Shown piece by piece: positions 1 through 11,933 of a DNA stretch of 64,000 nucleotides; position 1 is the first letter of the stretch; each line of letters starts with the position of its first letter. Under the pieces are notes generated by a model. It was not told the DNA's origin. It saw only the letters and a program-made list of their open reading frames with translations, and made no database searches. The position numbers and the translations under genes were made by a program. This DNA is from Hypericum androsaemum (lineage: Eukaryota > Streptophyta > Magnoliopsida > Malpighiales > Hypericaceae), in contig OZ023195.1 of assembly GCA_963995505.1 (NCBI GenBank), forward strand, positions 806,001-870,000, given 5' to 3'.

Positions 1-11
1 CTCTGATACCA
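1..11 (-). other. Primer-binding site (iMet tRNA type)
   Basis: Read on the minus strand this is TGGTATCAGAG, the usual primer-binding site complementary to the 3' end of initiator Met tRNA. It lies just outside the LTR that begins near 14, so an element internal region should continue to the left, beyond the window. Confidence 0.6.
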
Positions 12-13
12 AA

Positions 14-611
14 TGATATGAATCTCAGCGGAAAAGACTCACAACTCGGACCGTTTGTTACTTCAGAATGGAACAGATCACAACTCACAAGAACTCACAA
101 GAACTAAGGCGCGAAATTGAACCTTAACCCGCAGCAAGAGCTTCTGAACCTTGACCTAAGGTCGTATCACGCCACGAGCGGGGATGGATGATCCGCTTGA
201 TAAGTGAAAGATAAATTCTAGCCAAGACGACTCACCAGCCTAAGCAAGAACAAACGAGTATCTAAACTCACAATTAGCCAATGCTAAGTAATTCTCCGAA
301 TTGTTATATCCTTTATTGAATGAGGATGCCTCTTTATATAGGCTCCATAAGTCTTACAATTTCCTAAACGAAAACTAACTCCAAATATGGAGTTCAAGGC
401 TGGCCAAAACTCTCCTTCCTAATTTAAAGGGATTCTGGCCGAAATATTCAACTAAGTAGGAAAACAATCTAAACATAGATAACTAATAGACTATCTAGTA
501 AATATCACGTCCTAAAACATAGTAGATGCAATTCCTAAAATTTAGGGACGCATGTCCAAGATAAGCTTGAAATTCACGTGCGCATGTATCCAGGAGATTG
601 CGTGCATCTCA
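14..611 (-). repeat. LTR of a gypsy-type element
   Basis: The plus strand starts TGATATGAATCTC and ends GTGCATCTCA, so the minus strand reads TGAGATGCAC...CATATCA, a TG...CA LTR of about 598 bp. A primer-binding site abuts its left side and a gypsy-like polyprotein tail abuts its right side. A minus-strand TATA box (CTATATAAAGAGG) lies at 332-342. The right boundary is inferred from the TGA of the flanking ORF doubling as the LTR start. No second copy is in the window to confirm the ends. Confidence 0.55.
332..342 (-). promoter_or_regulatory. LTR TATA box
   Basis: The minus strand reads CTATATAAAGA within the LTR. It is placed as expected for the U3 promoter of a minus-strand retrotransposon. 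Confidence 0.5.
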
Positions 612-836
612 AACTTCCCATTTAGCTTCCAAAACGTGCATGGGCCTCCCTTGGACTTCTTGGACGTCCTTGGTCCTCCACGCACTTGCTTGAGCCCAAA
701 CTTCTTGCATTAGTCCATTGAAGTCAGATTGCAACTTCCTAGCTCTTGCTCTTGTCATTGGCCCAATTGGAACTTGAACTTGCTGCGAGTCTACAAGCTT
801 GATAGTAGGTGCATCCTTAGGCTTGCTCACATCAAA
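609..836 (-). pseudogene. Gypsy polyprotein C-terminal scrap
   Basis: About 75 residues containing PIGPMTRARARKLQSDFNGL, a sequence typical of the extreme C-terminus of plant Ty3/gypsy polyproteins just before the 3' LTR. The TGA stop at 609-611 coincides with the start of the adjacent LTR. There is no Met: the frame opens directly after the TAA (837-839) that ends the copia reverse transcriptase frame, and it is in the same frame. The rest of the gypsy coding region is absent, so this is a remnant joined to a different element. Confidence 0.6.
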
Positions 837-3733
837 TTATTCTTTTTTTTCAACCTCAAACCCTTCGGGTTGATCCATATAAACTTCCTCTTCAAGGTTC
901 CCATTAAGAAAGGCTGTTTTCACATCCATTTGGTGTAACTCCATATCATAATGAGCCACCAATGCCATAATTATCCTTAAAGAGTCTTTCTTAGAGACTG
1001 GTGAAAAAGTCTCATTGTAATCAACACTACTTTTTTGAGAAAAACTCCTTGCTACAAATCTAGCTTTATAACGTTCAATATTGCCAATGGGGTCACGTTT
1101 GGTCTTGAAGACCCATTTACACCCAACCCTCTTAGAACCTTCAGGCAATTTGATGAGATCCCAGACCTTTAGCCTTTCCATGGATTTTAACTCTTCTTTC
1201 ATGGCATTCATCCATTTCTCAGACTCATGTGATTCAATTGCTTGTGAAAATAAAACTGGATCCTTATTGACTCCAATATCAAAGTCTATCTCATGCAAAT
1301 TTACCACAAAATCATCTGAAATAGCTGACGTTCTTTTCCGTACGGAATGCCTTAATACTATTTCTTGTGGTTGTTGTTCATTTGAGTTTGGTGAGTTAAT
1401 TGTTACTTGTTGACCCAAATGTTCATCGATGTTGACTTGCATTTCTTCAATATTTGGAGTAGCATGCGGTACAATTATGAAGAAGAAATCGATACAGGCA
1501 AATTTGCATTTACCTCAACTTCCTTAATTTTTACCCTTTGATCACTCCCACTAACTTTACCATTCTCTACGAACCTTGTATTACTAGTTTCAATAATTCT
1601 CGGACTATGGTTCGGACAGTAAAATCTGTACCCTTTAGATTTCTCTGGGTAACCAATAAAGTAACAACTTACTGTTCGAGAATTTAATTTACTTTCATGT
1701 GGATTATATAATCTCGCTTTCGCTGGATAACCCTAAACATGTAGGTGTCTCATACTAGGTTTTCTTCTAGTCCAAAACTCAAAAGGAGTTTTCAAAATAG
1801 CCTTACTAGGAACCCTATTCAGTAAGTACATAGCAGTTTTGAGAGCATATATCCACAACGAGATGGGCACTTTTGTATTACTCATCATACTCCTAACCAT
1901 TTCAATTAAAGTTCGATTTCGCCTTTCTGCTACACCATTTTGTTGTGGTGTACCTGGCATGGTGTATTGAGCAGTTATGCCATGCCTTTCAAGGAACTTT
2001 GCAAATAGACCAGGACATTAACCACTTTCGTCATGTTTACTATAATATTCACCACCTCTATCAGACCTTACAATTTTTACTTTCATGTCTAATTGCCTTT
2101 CAACTTCATTCATATACACCTCAAAGGCATCAAGTGCATGAGATTTTTCACGAAGTAAATAGACATGACTATACTGTGAAAAATCATCAATAAAGGTAAT
2201 AAAATATTTTTCTCCACTAAAGGATGGAACATTAAATGGTCCACAAATATCGGTGTGTATTATCTCAAGAAGCTGAGTACTTCTCGTGGCTCCTTTCTTG
2301 ATATGTTTGGTTTGCTTTCTCTTAATGCAATCCACACATATGCCAAGATCAGTAAAATCCAGATTCGAGAGAATCTCATTCCTTACTAATCTTTCTAACC
2401 TTTCTTTGGATATATGACCTAAACGTTTATGCCACAAGTAAGCAGAACTATTATTCTCAATGTTACGTTTAATACCAATGTTACAAACACTAAGCAGAGA
2501 TTCAGAAAAGATACTATCAAGTTTCAGCTTATATAAACCATCAGATAGAATACCAGAACTAATGAGGTTTGTATTCTTAAATAAACCGAAACATCCAAAT
2601 CCAAATTTAACATGAAAATCACAAATATCCAACATAGAAAGAGAAATCAAGTTTCTAGATACTAAAGGCACATAGAGAGTCTGTAATAAGTCTAAATAAT
2701 GACCAGTGTCTAAAACTAAACGGTAAGTCCCAATGCCTTCAATTGAAACCTTCGTTCGATTTCCCATGAGGAGGAATCTTTCATCTGGGTTTATGGTTTG
2801 GATCGAACTGAATCCCTGCATAACATTGGAAACATGAGTTGTAGCACCAGAGTCAATCCACCAAGTATTAGAAGGTACCTCAGATAAGTTTGATTCGAAA
2901 CATACAAAGATATCAACTTTACCTTTATTTTCAAACCAAACTTTACGTTTCGGGCAGTCTTTCCGATAATGTCCCTCCTTCTTACAGAAGTGACACTTAT
3001 CACCCCTCTTTTCATTCATGGTAGGTTACGCTACCTTGGCAGGACCCTTCCTCTTAAATTTCTTGGCTTTCACTTGGCATGCTTTCTCAGCTCCTTTACC
3101 CATTAGGCTAATAGAATGACTTCCTTGGTTCTTTAATCTCCTTTCCTCCTGAACAAGCTTACTGGCCAATTCGTTAACAGTCCATTTATCCTTTATGGTA
3201 TTGTAACTAATCTGAAATGGTCCATATTCAGGAGGTATTGAGTTCAATATGATTTGTACCAAGAATGAGTCATCTGTTCCATGTCCCAGGGTCTTTAATT
3301 TTGCTGCCAAATTGGTCATCTCCAGCACGTGATCATGCATACTTTGCGACCCATTGAACTTCATGGTCGTAAGATTTGCCATTAATGTGCCAGCAAGAGA
3401 CTTATCTACAGAACAAAATCTCTCTTCCATAGTAGAAAGATATTTCTTTACACTTTCTATCTATGGAATTGAGCTCTTAATGTTGCTAGCAGTTTTCATG
3501 CGCATAAATGCTAAGCTTAATCTGTTTGACCGTTCTCATGCATAATAGAACGTCTTCTCATCCTCAAAGCTTTCATCAGTAATAGCCTGAGGTTTTTCTT
3601 CCAAGAGTGCCAAGTCAAGATCTGAAGCCCCTAAATAGAATTTGACTTGTTCACTCCATTCAGAGAAGTTTAAACCATCAAACAGATCAACACAAGAAGC
3701 ATGAACTGTCGTAGCTGCAATTTTAACATACAT
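837..3733 (-). pseudogene. Copia gag-pol polyprotein, broken and 3'-truncated
   Basis: Ty1/copia polyprotein on the minus strand, order Gag-protease-integrase-RT. Gag starts at the ATG near 3733 and runs to 3026 with a break near 3430-3540. A CCHC knuckle (CHFCKKEGHYRKDC) and the protease motif WWIDSGATTHV follow at about 2990-2840. The GAG-pre-integrase motif LWHKRLGH and the integrase motifs HTDICGP, SDRGGEY and NGVAERRN follow down to about 1900. A TAA at 2018 and a TAG at 1733 interrupt the integrase, and a frameshift lies between 1733 and 1442. The last segment (1442-837) holds only the N-terminal RT: WVFKTK, ARFVAR, ETFSPV, DVKTAFLNG and YMDQPEGF, then TAA. The YVDD core and RNase H are missing, replaced by a gypsy scrap. 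Inactive. Confidence 0.85.
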
Positions 3734-3739
3734 GCTCAA

Positions 3740-4831
3740 ATTAATATTCTATAATGGATTCAAATAAAATAATAAAAGTACACTATAGCTCTCCTTTGGG
3801 TAGAAACTATAATATACTATCATAAATCAATACCATATAATTTATTTATCATAGAATTTAATAATTCAAAGTAAATATATATGCTATCTTTGGATAAACA
3901 CATGTATCTGACCAAAATAAAAATTCATACATAACTTTTATCGAAGAACTAAATATTTAAAATCAAATACACGTTATCTTTGGATATGCATATGTAGATG
4001 ATCCAAATATTTAGTTCATCGCCTTTATGCTTACTAATTACAGAATAGTGACCTACCTTTGGGTAGAATCGATTTTCTCATAATTAGCAAACGTCAAATT
4101 ATTCATCAAGGTCATATAATTGGTATTGCAATAATTGATGAATAAATGACAAAATATACATGTATATAACATTAAAGTTTGGCCACTTTGGTGACTAACA
4201 AACATATACTATAACATGTATAACATTAATATCAAGCAAGATCTATAGCAATATTCAATAAATTATCTTGAATAATCATTAATTATAATTTATAATAATA
4301 ATTCATAACTCGTAACATCAAAAATATTACCTACACAAAAATTATAATTAATAACATGCGAACTATAATTAGGGTCTAATTTCTGAGAACCTAAACTCAA
4401 ATTCTTTTAGATTCTAATTCACCCAATTAGAGGCCCAATATTCACATAACCATTAAATATATATATATATTTATTTATTTATTTAAAGTTCAAATCGGTC
4501 AAAGCGGCGAAGAAGGGAAAATCTTAAAAGTAAAAGCGGCAAAGTTCAAATCGGCCCTTAACTTTTCGCGTGTTTTTCAATTTGGTCCCACTTTCCGTAG
4601 GACAACATACAGCGGCAGATTTCAATTAGGCTATCAACTTTCCGCGTGTTTTTCATTTTGGTCCTTCCGTCCCGGAAATCTTACAGTTCAGTCCTAAGAT
4701 TTTTATAAACATCAATTTCAAACCCTAAACCATAATACGCATACATGAATCACACAAACTTTATCAAATCTGTTCTATAATTGATCATGCATACGAAATA
4801 ATTTAAAACGCCAATCCAAACAGAGAACACA
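3740..4831 (-). other. Copia 5' leader, non-coding
   Basis: This is the untranslated leader between the primer-binding site and Gag of the minus copia element. It is AT-rich without a coding frame. A motif like CTTTGGRTA recurs near 3795, 3888, 3977 and 4055, roughly every 85-95 bp. A block 'aacttt-cgcgtgtttttca-tttggtcc' occurs twice, near 4560 and 4638. Confidence 0.5.
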
Positions 4832-4846
4832 GGCTCTGATACCACA
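4832..4846 (-). other. Copia primer-binding site
   Basis: The minus strand reads TGTGGTATCAGAGCC, containing TGGTATCAGAGC, complementary to the initiator Met tRNA 3' end. It sits immediately inside the 5' LTR. Confidence 0.8.
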
Positions 4847-5208
4847 TGTAAATTAAATTACATAGACAATAAACAGTATGCGGATGCGTACCCGGATTGG
4901 TCGATGTAGAGTAGTTCGCCATCTTTGCTATAGCTTAGGTTTCTCTTGCTTTCCTATCGATTAGTGATGCCCACCGATGGATGGCATTAGCATCTATTTA
5001 TAGGCAGAGAGAGGACCAAGCTATATACCTAGATTCAATCGGGCGCGTCCATTAAGCTCCCAATGGACGGTTGAGATTAAACTAATAACCATACTCATAA
5101 TAGGACTCTAACTCATTAAAGCAATCAATAATAGAGTCCAATTATATGAGAGCCACCTTAATAAAATTATCAAGACTTAATAGATAATTCTTACATATAA
5201 AACTAACA
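4847..5208 (-). repeat. 5' LTR of minus-strand copia
   Basis: The minus strand reads TGTTAGTTTTATATG...TTAATTTACA, a 362-bp TG...CA LTR next to the primer-binding site. A TATA box (CCTATAAATAG on minus) lies at 4994-5004. The matching 3' LTR is not present because the element is cut off at about 837 by the gypsy-derived sequence, so no target duplication can be tested. Confidence 0.7.
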
Positions 5209-6540
5209 AAAAGTGAAAATAAAAAATACCCCAAAAATACAACTAATACTAGTTATAAAAAATATTCCTTCTACTTCAGAAACGAAGGATTTTGCGTATG
5301 TTTTTCTATAATTAAACTCAATGCAGGTGTATTGTCCATTCCATGAATTAATTATTGCCCATACATTCAATGGACCAAACAAACTGTAGTTATTATATCA
5401 ATTCCAATCTGATCTTGCCTAATTAAAATGGAGCTTTCATTGTACCGAAAAGAATAGAGATAGCTCTTCTTTGAACAATATTTTGAAGTAAAAACGAAGA
5501 CAATTACAAACAAGAACCGACATTTGTCAATAAAATAATTATACTAATAAACACGCACCACATCTATAATATTGCATCTTTAAAATTTAAATAAGAAACT
5601 TGTAAAAGATAAATCTATACAAAATTATTTGACTATAACTCCAGACACCTCGCATTACTGTTACATTTTTAGTGTCACCAATTGGAGTTTTGGTAAGAAA
5701 CTTTGATTTATTTAAAAAGATAATGAGTTGAAACCTTGTATAAAATATAATATTTGGGGAGTTACTCCCTAAATAAAATTTGAGAGAGTGGATACCGAAA
5801 TTCACAACAAAAAAATTGTCGCAAAATATTTCCAAGTAGTTAGCACGCAATATACATATATGCATCGGATCCAGACAACATAATTGATTCATTAAATACT
5901 CTCCAGAACCACTTAATCACAAATAGTCATGACGCGACTATCAATAGCGATAATGTAAGAAAGGACCTCTCGTTGATCATGCCTTTGGAATTAACCATAT
6001 CCACCTGAATGTTTGAGGCATGGCATTAGCAGCCAATAGTGTAACGCTGAAATAATTCAGATAACAGACATGGAGAGTGGGTCCGTTGCGGGATAGATCA
6101 TGAGAATGATCGGTAAATAAGAGCTTCAATAATTGCTCTTATCCGCTTCCCTAACCACCAGTATATGAAAACAGAACCTATGAAATTTGATTAAGTCGTA
6201 AAAGATTTATTATCTTAAATAAAATATCGAGTTTGAATTTTTTAGATTAAGCTAACATTGTTGTGAAAAGTGTCTTATGACAATATTCAATCATAAATTT
6301 AGTCATTATCCGTAAATATAATAGTGGATATCAAATAACCATAAAATAAACAAAAGCTACATGACATTAAACAACCCAATAAGCAACTTTGCAAGTTCTC
6401 CACATGGGAGGATTGCTGGCCGTGTAAAAGAAAGACAAGACCGTCTCCGTATATGTACACAAAATAGTACCGTACCTCTAGTCTTGTCAGAAATAAATAA
6501 AAAATTGCTAACATCCTATGTATTTAATTGTAATATGGCC
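5209..6540. other. Intergenic, nothing recognised
   Basis: AT-rich DNA with no supported gene, RNA or repeat structure. Short open frames here show no family motif. Confidence 0.5.
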
Positions 6541-6542
6541 CT

Positions 6543-7250
6543 TTTTTTGAAACGTATCATATATTCAAATAGAAAAATCCCTGAAAAGCAAAACATCTTG
6601 ACAGGACGGGAGATAGCCCAATCCGGATCAAGTGCGAGGAGCCTACACTGACGACTAAGCCAATGAGCTACCTGGTTAACCGACCTAGGAATATAAACAA
6701 TTGAACATAAAGGTAAAAGAGCAAGGACGTCTAAGCTCTATTACAAGGAGTTCAACATCCCAAACTAAAGACGGGTCGAGATGAGTAAGGAAAGTAAAAG
6801 CAATTCGACAATCCGTTTCAATAAAAGTGGACACAATCTAAAAGTGATCGGATATCAGAGAGATGGCCAACTGGATAGAACAGAGTTCCGCTTCCAACGG
6901 AGACAAAGTGAACAAAAGTTGCGAATGACCTCTTACAATGAGGCATTGAGAGTCTCTATCGATGTAGGCTATACCGGCTCTTGAATGGAGATCCATACAG
7001 GAGGCATCACAATTGAGATTCACGTTGTCCGCTAAAAGGGTTGCCCATGAAGCGGTAGGACGGGAATCATCAGGCTTGGGGGCGCTTACTTCCAAAATTT
7101 TGTTGTGGAGCGCAGAGGCATGAGAAGCAATCAATCTTGAAAAAATCTTCAGACCATCAAATAAGAGTTTGTTTCTAACCCCCAAATATGCCAGCAAACA
7201 ATTAAGGCAAGAGACACGTGGGCAGTGTCCTTTGATTGTAAAAGACAAAG
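6543..7250 (-). mobile_element. L1-type LINE 3' remnant (RNase H region)
   Basis: The minus-strand translation gives RNKLLFDG, then VNLNCDAS, AGIAYI and SPLEAELCSIQLAI, the RNase H domain found at the end of plant L1 ORF2. After a break it continues in another frame as SVNQVAHWLSRQCRLLA (about 6690-6620). The 3' end is a short A-run on the minus strand (6543-6550). The endonuclease and RT are missing, and frameshifts show it is dead. The left end is the poly(A); the right end near 7250 is approximate. Confidence 0.75.
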
Positions 7251-7332
7251 AGATTATTAATCACATCCGAAAATTTTGACAAGTATTGGCTGGAACTCGG
7301 CCACCTAAGGAGCAAGCAAACCAGGTTGTCCT

Positions 7333-7347
7333 AGCATGCAAACACTT
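7333..7347. repeat. LINE target-site duplication, left copy
   Basis: AGCATGCAAACACTT, identical to 9551-9565 after the poly(A) tail of the LINE in between. Confidence 0.9.
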
Positions 7348-9511
7348 GTCTGTTTCCCACTTTATTAATCGTGCTAAGGTTTTAGGTGCTTTGCAGGGCT
7401 TCAAGTTAAGTCATCACTGTCCTGCTCTTACCCATATTCTGTTTGCTGATGATACTTTAATTTTTGGTAAAGCTTCTGTTACTGAAGCTAGGTGTATTAT
7501 GTCTCTTTTGGTCAAATTTTTGGGCATCTCTGGACAGTCTATTAATTTTCATAAATCCAGCATTCTATTCTCTAATTGCGAACCTGCTGCTTCTAGACGA
7601 ACGATTGTTGATATTCTTCAAATGCAGGAAATGTCTCTGGATGATAAGTACTTAGGTCTCCCATCCTTTTGGGGAAGATCTAAAAAGGATGCTTTGCAGT
7701 TTATCTTTGAAAAGATGCTTGCAAAGACTAGAAGTTGGAAACAAAAGCTATTGTCCATGTCCGGGAGGGAGACTTTGATCAAGTCTGTGCTTTCCTCCAT
7801 CCCTTGTTACATAATGCAGTGCTTACTCTTCCCTGTTTCCTTCTGTACTAAGCTCAACAGTTTGATGGCAAAATTCTGGTGGTCCGGGGATGTAGACAAG
7901 CGGAAGGTGCACTGGCTCAGCTAGGACAAGCTGACTTGTTCCAAGAATGAGGGAGGTTTGGGTTTTAAAGATATGCGAATTTTTAACTTGGCTCTGCTTG
8001 CTAAACAGGTGTGGAGGTTATTTCAGAACCAAGACTCCCTCTGCTTTCGTGTCTTAAAAGGGCTCTACTTCTGCAATTCTGACTTACTGGCTGCTTCGAA
8101 AGGTCGAAGGCCATCTTGGATTTGGAGTAGTCTTTGTGCGGGTAAGAAGGCTCTCAAGGAGGGCTTATTTTACAAAATTGGTGATGGTAAGTCGATTGAT
8201 ATTTGGTGGGATCCGTGGGTTCCGAATTTACCAAATGCCATGGTTAATTTTAGACTTGTTCGGCCTAATTGTCTTAATACTGTGTCTGATCTGATTTCGT
8301 TGTCTTCTGGCTCCTAGAGGACTGATTTAATTCAACACTTTTTCTCTCCTGCTGAATTATCTGCGATTTACAGTATCTGCTTAGGTAACTTGAACTCTCC
8401 TGATGCTTTACTTTGGAAATTTAGTAACGATGGCCATTATTCAGTCAAGAGGGGTTATTACACTTTGAAGAAAAATCATATGTGCTCCTTGAATGTCCTA
8501 TCCATTGATACTAACCTTCCCTCTTTTGATCCAGGTACCTGGAAGCGAGTTTGGAAGCTTAAAATTCCCCCTAAGTTGCAAAATTTTGTGTGGAGACTGA
8601 TTAGAAATGCTATTCCCACCTTTGCTAATCTTTTTAGGAGACACATGTCTCAGTCTCCTTTATGCCAAGTTTGCACGTTAGCTGATGAATCTGTCCTCCA
8701 TGTCTTGTTTGAATGCCCTCACGCTAGAGCTACGTGGCTAGCTAGTCCTTTTGGTCTGAAATTTAAGACTGATTTGCATCCTACTTTCTGCATTTGGCTG
8801 AATTCTGTGTATAAGTTGCTGCAATTTTCTGGGGATCATGACCTTCTTGCTCTAGCTATGACACTTTGTTGGAATATCTGGATAGCTAGGAACAAGTTTT
8901 TATTTGATAATGCTCGCATTGATCCGATTGCAACTTTGAATTCAGCCACTGATTACTGTTATGAATTTTTGCAGGTTACAGGCTTGCAGAGTTCTACCAA
9001 TCTAAGATCAACCCATGCTTCATGGAATGCTCCAAGTCTGGATGCTGTGAAGCTCAACTGCGATGCCTCTTGGAAGGATGTTTCTTCTCCTGCTGGGATG
9101 GCTGTGGTTGCAAGAAATCACCTAGGCCTTATCATAGAAGGTCAGACGCTTGTGGTGCGTGCAGCTTCTCCTCTGGAAGCTGAACTTCTCGCATTGGAAC
9201 TTGCCCTTCAGCTGGTTCGTGTGAAGTTTCGCGCCCAACCTACTGTTGTAGAGACTGATTGCTTGTTAGCCTACAATTTTGTCAATGATCCAACATCTCT
9301 GATCTTTTGGCACGTCGAACATCTTGTGCTTAGGATTAGATCTTTGCTGGATGATTTACCTAGTTGTTCTTTATGTCTCATATGTAGGTCTCAGAACTTT
9401 ATCTCGGACTGGGTTTGTAAGGCTTGTAGGCTCGGTTCTCTTCCTGGGGACTGGGTTGTAGTTCCCCCGGAAGAGCTGGATGCTCTTCTGTTCACAGATT
9501 TTCCTACCTGA
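7348..9511 (+). pseudogene. LINE ORF2 fragment: RT, zinc-binding, RNase H
   Basis: One continuous reading frame interrupted only by TAG at 7922 and TAG at 8315. Order: the C-terminal half of reverse transcriptase with the catalytic FADD (ILFADDTLIFG, about 7437-7470), then CLGLPSFWG-like thumb sequence, then the zinc-binding RT-associated domain (about 8540-8760, CQVC...VLHVLFECPHA). The last part is an RNase H with KLNCDASW (about 9050), SPLEAELLALELAL (about 9170) and ETDCLLAY (about 9250), which supplies the acidic residues. The stops sit where the family has Trp (LSWDK, GSWRTD), so both are TGG to TAG changes. The end is TGA at 9509-9511, 30 bp before the poly(A). Not functional because of truncation and stops. 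Confidence 0.9.
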
Positions 9512-9550
9512 TCTATAATATACTTGGTTCGTTTTCCCTTCAAAAAAAAA
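7348..9550 (+). mobile_element. 5'-truncated L1-type LINE with 15-bp TSD
   Basis: A non-LTR retrotransposon copy of 2203 bp bounded by a perfect 15-bp direct repeat (7333-7347 and 9551-9565) and ending in an A-run (9542-9551). It begins inside the reverse transcriptase, so the 5' part (ORF1, endonuclease, N-terminal RT) was never copied. This is the usual outcome of incomplete target-primed reverse transcription. The coding part is one frame with only two stops, so it looks recent. Confidence 0.92.
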
Positions 9551-9565
9551 AGCATGCAAACACTT
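9551..9565. repeat. LINE target-site duplication, right copy
   Basis: AGCATGCAAACACTT directly after the A-run. It matches 7333-7347 exactly. Confidence 0.9.
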
Positions 9566-9612
9566 AAAAAAGAGATGTATAATAAATTTTGGAGCCGAGA
9601 GGCAAATATAAC

Positions 9613-9684
9613 AGATGTCATTCCTACTTAAATGTCTCGAAAATAAGTTTTGAGCGGTCAGGAGATGTCATTCCTACTTAAATG
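9613..9684. repeat. 22-bp direct repeat, 50-bp period
   Basis: AGATGTCATTCCTACTTAAATG occurs at 9613-9634 and again at 9663-9684. The sequence between is not repeated further. No transposon ends are recognised. Confidence 0.6.
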
Positions 9685-11924
9685 GCTCTTATTAGTATGA
9701 TAGTTTTCAATCGATCATATCTTTAATTATATATATTTTTAGTTTTTACTTTCGTTACGCTACGTCAGATTGTATCACAGCTCCATTAATCATAGATTAG
9801 ATTTGTTGTTCTGCAAAATAAAAAATTGAAAAGAAAAAACAAAGACAAGTTAGGGTTTTTGGTGAAAACCCAAGGCGCCGACCGCGATCTTCTGTTCGCG
9901 CCGCCTGAAGCATCTCCGTCACCAGTTCTCCACCTCCACCAATCTACGTCGCCTCGCCGCCTTCCGAAGTCCGCCCAAATGTCCATGTTCACTGAAGCAG
10001 CTATCGCCCGAGAAGAGGTAAAAATGGTGCGACACGAGCGCGAGGAGGAGGAGCGCCCGACCTAATTCTGTCAACCCTTCTGCTCACTCCGCCACGATTG
10101 GACCACTGGCCCCATTGCTTGACATCTAGCCCAAGTCGCTCGTGGTCCACCGATGTCTCAGGGGTTCCCAGAGAGCTTGGATGTGGGTTTTCATGAGAAG
10201 ATCTCGACGTCGCCAATTACGTCGCCTGCCGACGTCCTTCCTACATTCCTACATTGAGTTATTTTTAATTTTCGCTTTTAACACTTTAAGGCGCAACGTC
10301 GATTGTGAAAATCAATTAAATGATAACGTGGCAAGCTTGATTACTTGAAATTTTTAATATTAAAAAAAATTAATGTGGTTGTCAATGTAACCGTCCATTA
10401 TTAATTTTGATCTGATATATTAACAATATTGGATTTTATTCTTTCTTTTGCTTATTTAATTTTTTGTACTTAGTTAATTAGTGTAATACAATACTTTTAT
10501 GTATTTTGTGTTTTGCAAGGTATAAAATATTTTCTTCTTTTGATGGATTTTTCCTTTTTTTTAACAAATAACTCATAACAAGTCAAATTATTAAATTATG
10601 TCAACTATATGATATGACATATTTCTGCTGATATGAAAGTAACCTAAATAATTACGTGTCACTAAAATTGATAAGCCGATGTTAATTTTCAAATTTTAAG
10701 TTCATATTTGTTCATTATTGAACAATTATAAGAGTTTGCTTTTTTTTCAAAAAAACAAGCCACTATTTTACTACCAAAAATAAAAATAACAAGTCGAGTG
10801 CCCGTTCGAGCGTTCGTGTCCAGGCATGAAGGATCTTCCCGGACCCGCAAATTGGGAAAGCAAACCAGAGACCACCACAGCTGAGCGGCGGGTGAGATGG
10901 TCATGGTTTTATCAACTTGCACGTGGGTCCTTCAAAGACAAAGGAAGGACTGATCCGTACTGAAATCACCTATTCCTTTTCTTTTTTTTAAGATACACCA
11001 ATTTATTAATTAGTCCACCCACCCTTTTTGCATAATTTGGTGTTTGAGCCAAATCATGCATTTCAATTATTGTTGATATCAATAATGATCTGTATTTCTA
11101 GATTCCACCCTGAACCCTAGTAATTTTTTTATGGCAGTCTTTCCATAACACTTGACACATTAATCTTTTAAAAAAAGGGACAAATGTCTATTATAAAGTA
11201 ACCACTTCGAAAAATCGTAACCATCAATTTTTCCCCCTAAATCTATCTAATTTCGCATAAATTGAAGGTACAGGTGTCTTGTAATCTCGCATTACAGCTT
11301 AACTGTATTATTTTTACCATTCACTCATGTAGGCGTAGTGGCATCATTGAAAGCTTCTAATTATGATGATCTCATAAAACTATGGTCAGCACTATATCAT
11401 AAGCAAAAAAAAAGAAGAAGACTTATTAATGGTTTGAACGTTTATTTAATCAATAAAAGTTTCATGTTCATGAAATCTGGGCTATAAGATTTGGAAAAAA
11501 GTCTTCAGATATTACCTTGATTTATTTAACATATCCTCTAAAACCAAATACAATGCAATCAGATACCGGAAACCATGTTGGTTATGATCTTATAGCTTAA
11601 TTCTTTACAAATTATAACTTTAATATAAAGATCATCATAAAATTACTTCGAAGTTCGAACGGGACTTCTAGATGGCAAAAAAATGAGAGATGTTAGTTGG
11701 ACAGATAATGCAATGAAATTTTGATTTTTTTAATTAAAAAATGGAATATCTTTTGAGAGATACTAAGATGAACCTAGGCAATAAGACAAACCAAGGTTGG
11801 AGGAGGAGGAGGAGGAGGAAGGAAATGCAGGCAGGTACAATCCATTTTATGGGAGAGGGAGGGGGAATTTCTTGTTGGATGAGCCATTTGTCGTTCATGT
11901 CTCTATCCATCGTCCCCTTGACCT
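9685..11924. other. Intergenic with a GC-rich scrap, no gene called
   Basis: AT-rich spacer. A GC-rich island at about 9860-10250 has an open frame (9826-10065, + strand; 79 residues) but no recognisable domain. It could be a decayed 5' gene fragment. A purine triplet run (GGA repeats) lies at about 11798-11820. Confidence 0.4.
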
Positions 11925-11933
11925 CATTAATCC
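11925..11933. repeat. 9-bp target duplication of MULE, left
   Basis: CATTAATCC, repeated at 13151-13159 on the other side of the palindromic element. Confidence 0.85.

Noticed and set aside
6615..6690. tRNA-like or SINE-like sequence (GTAGCTCATTGGCTTAGT on the minus strand)
   Set aside because: Translation on the minus strand gives SVNQVAHWLSRQCRLL, the conserved end of the LINE RNase H, so it is coding remnant and not a tRNA.
9826..10065. 79-residue ORF in a GC-rich island
   Set aside because: Open frames on both strands, no recognisable domain and no continuation. Kept only as a possible decayed fragment in the gap entry.
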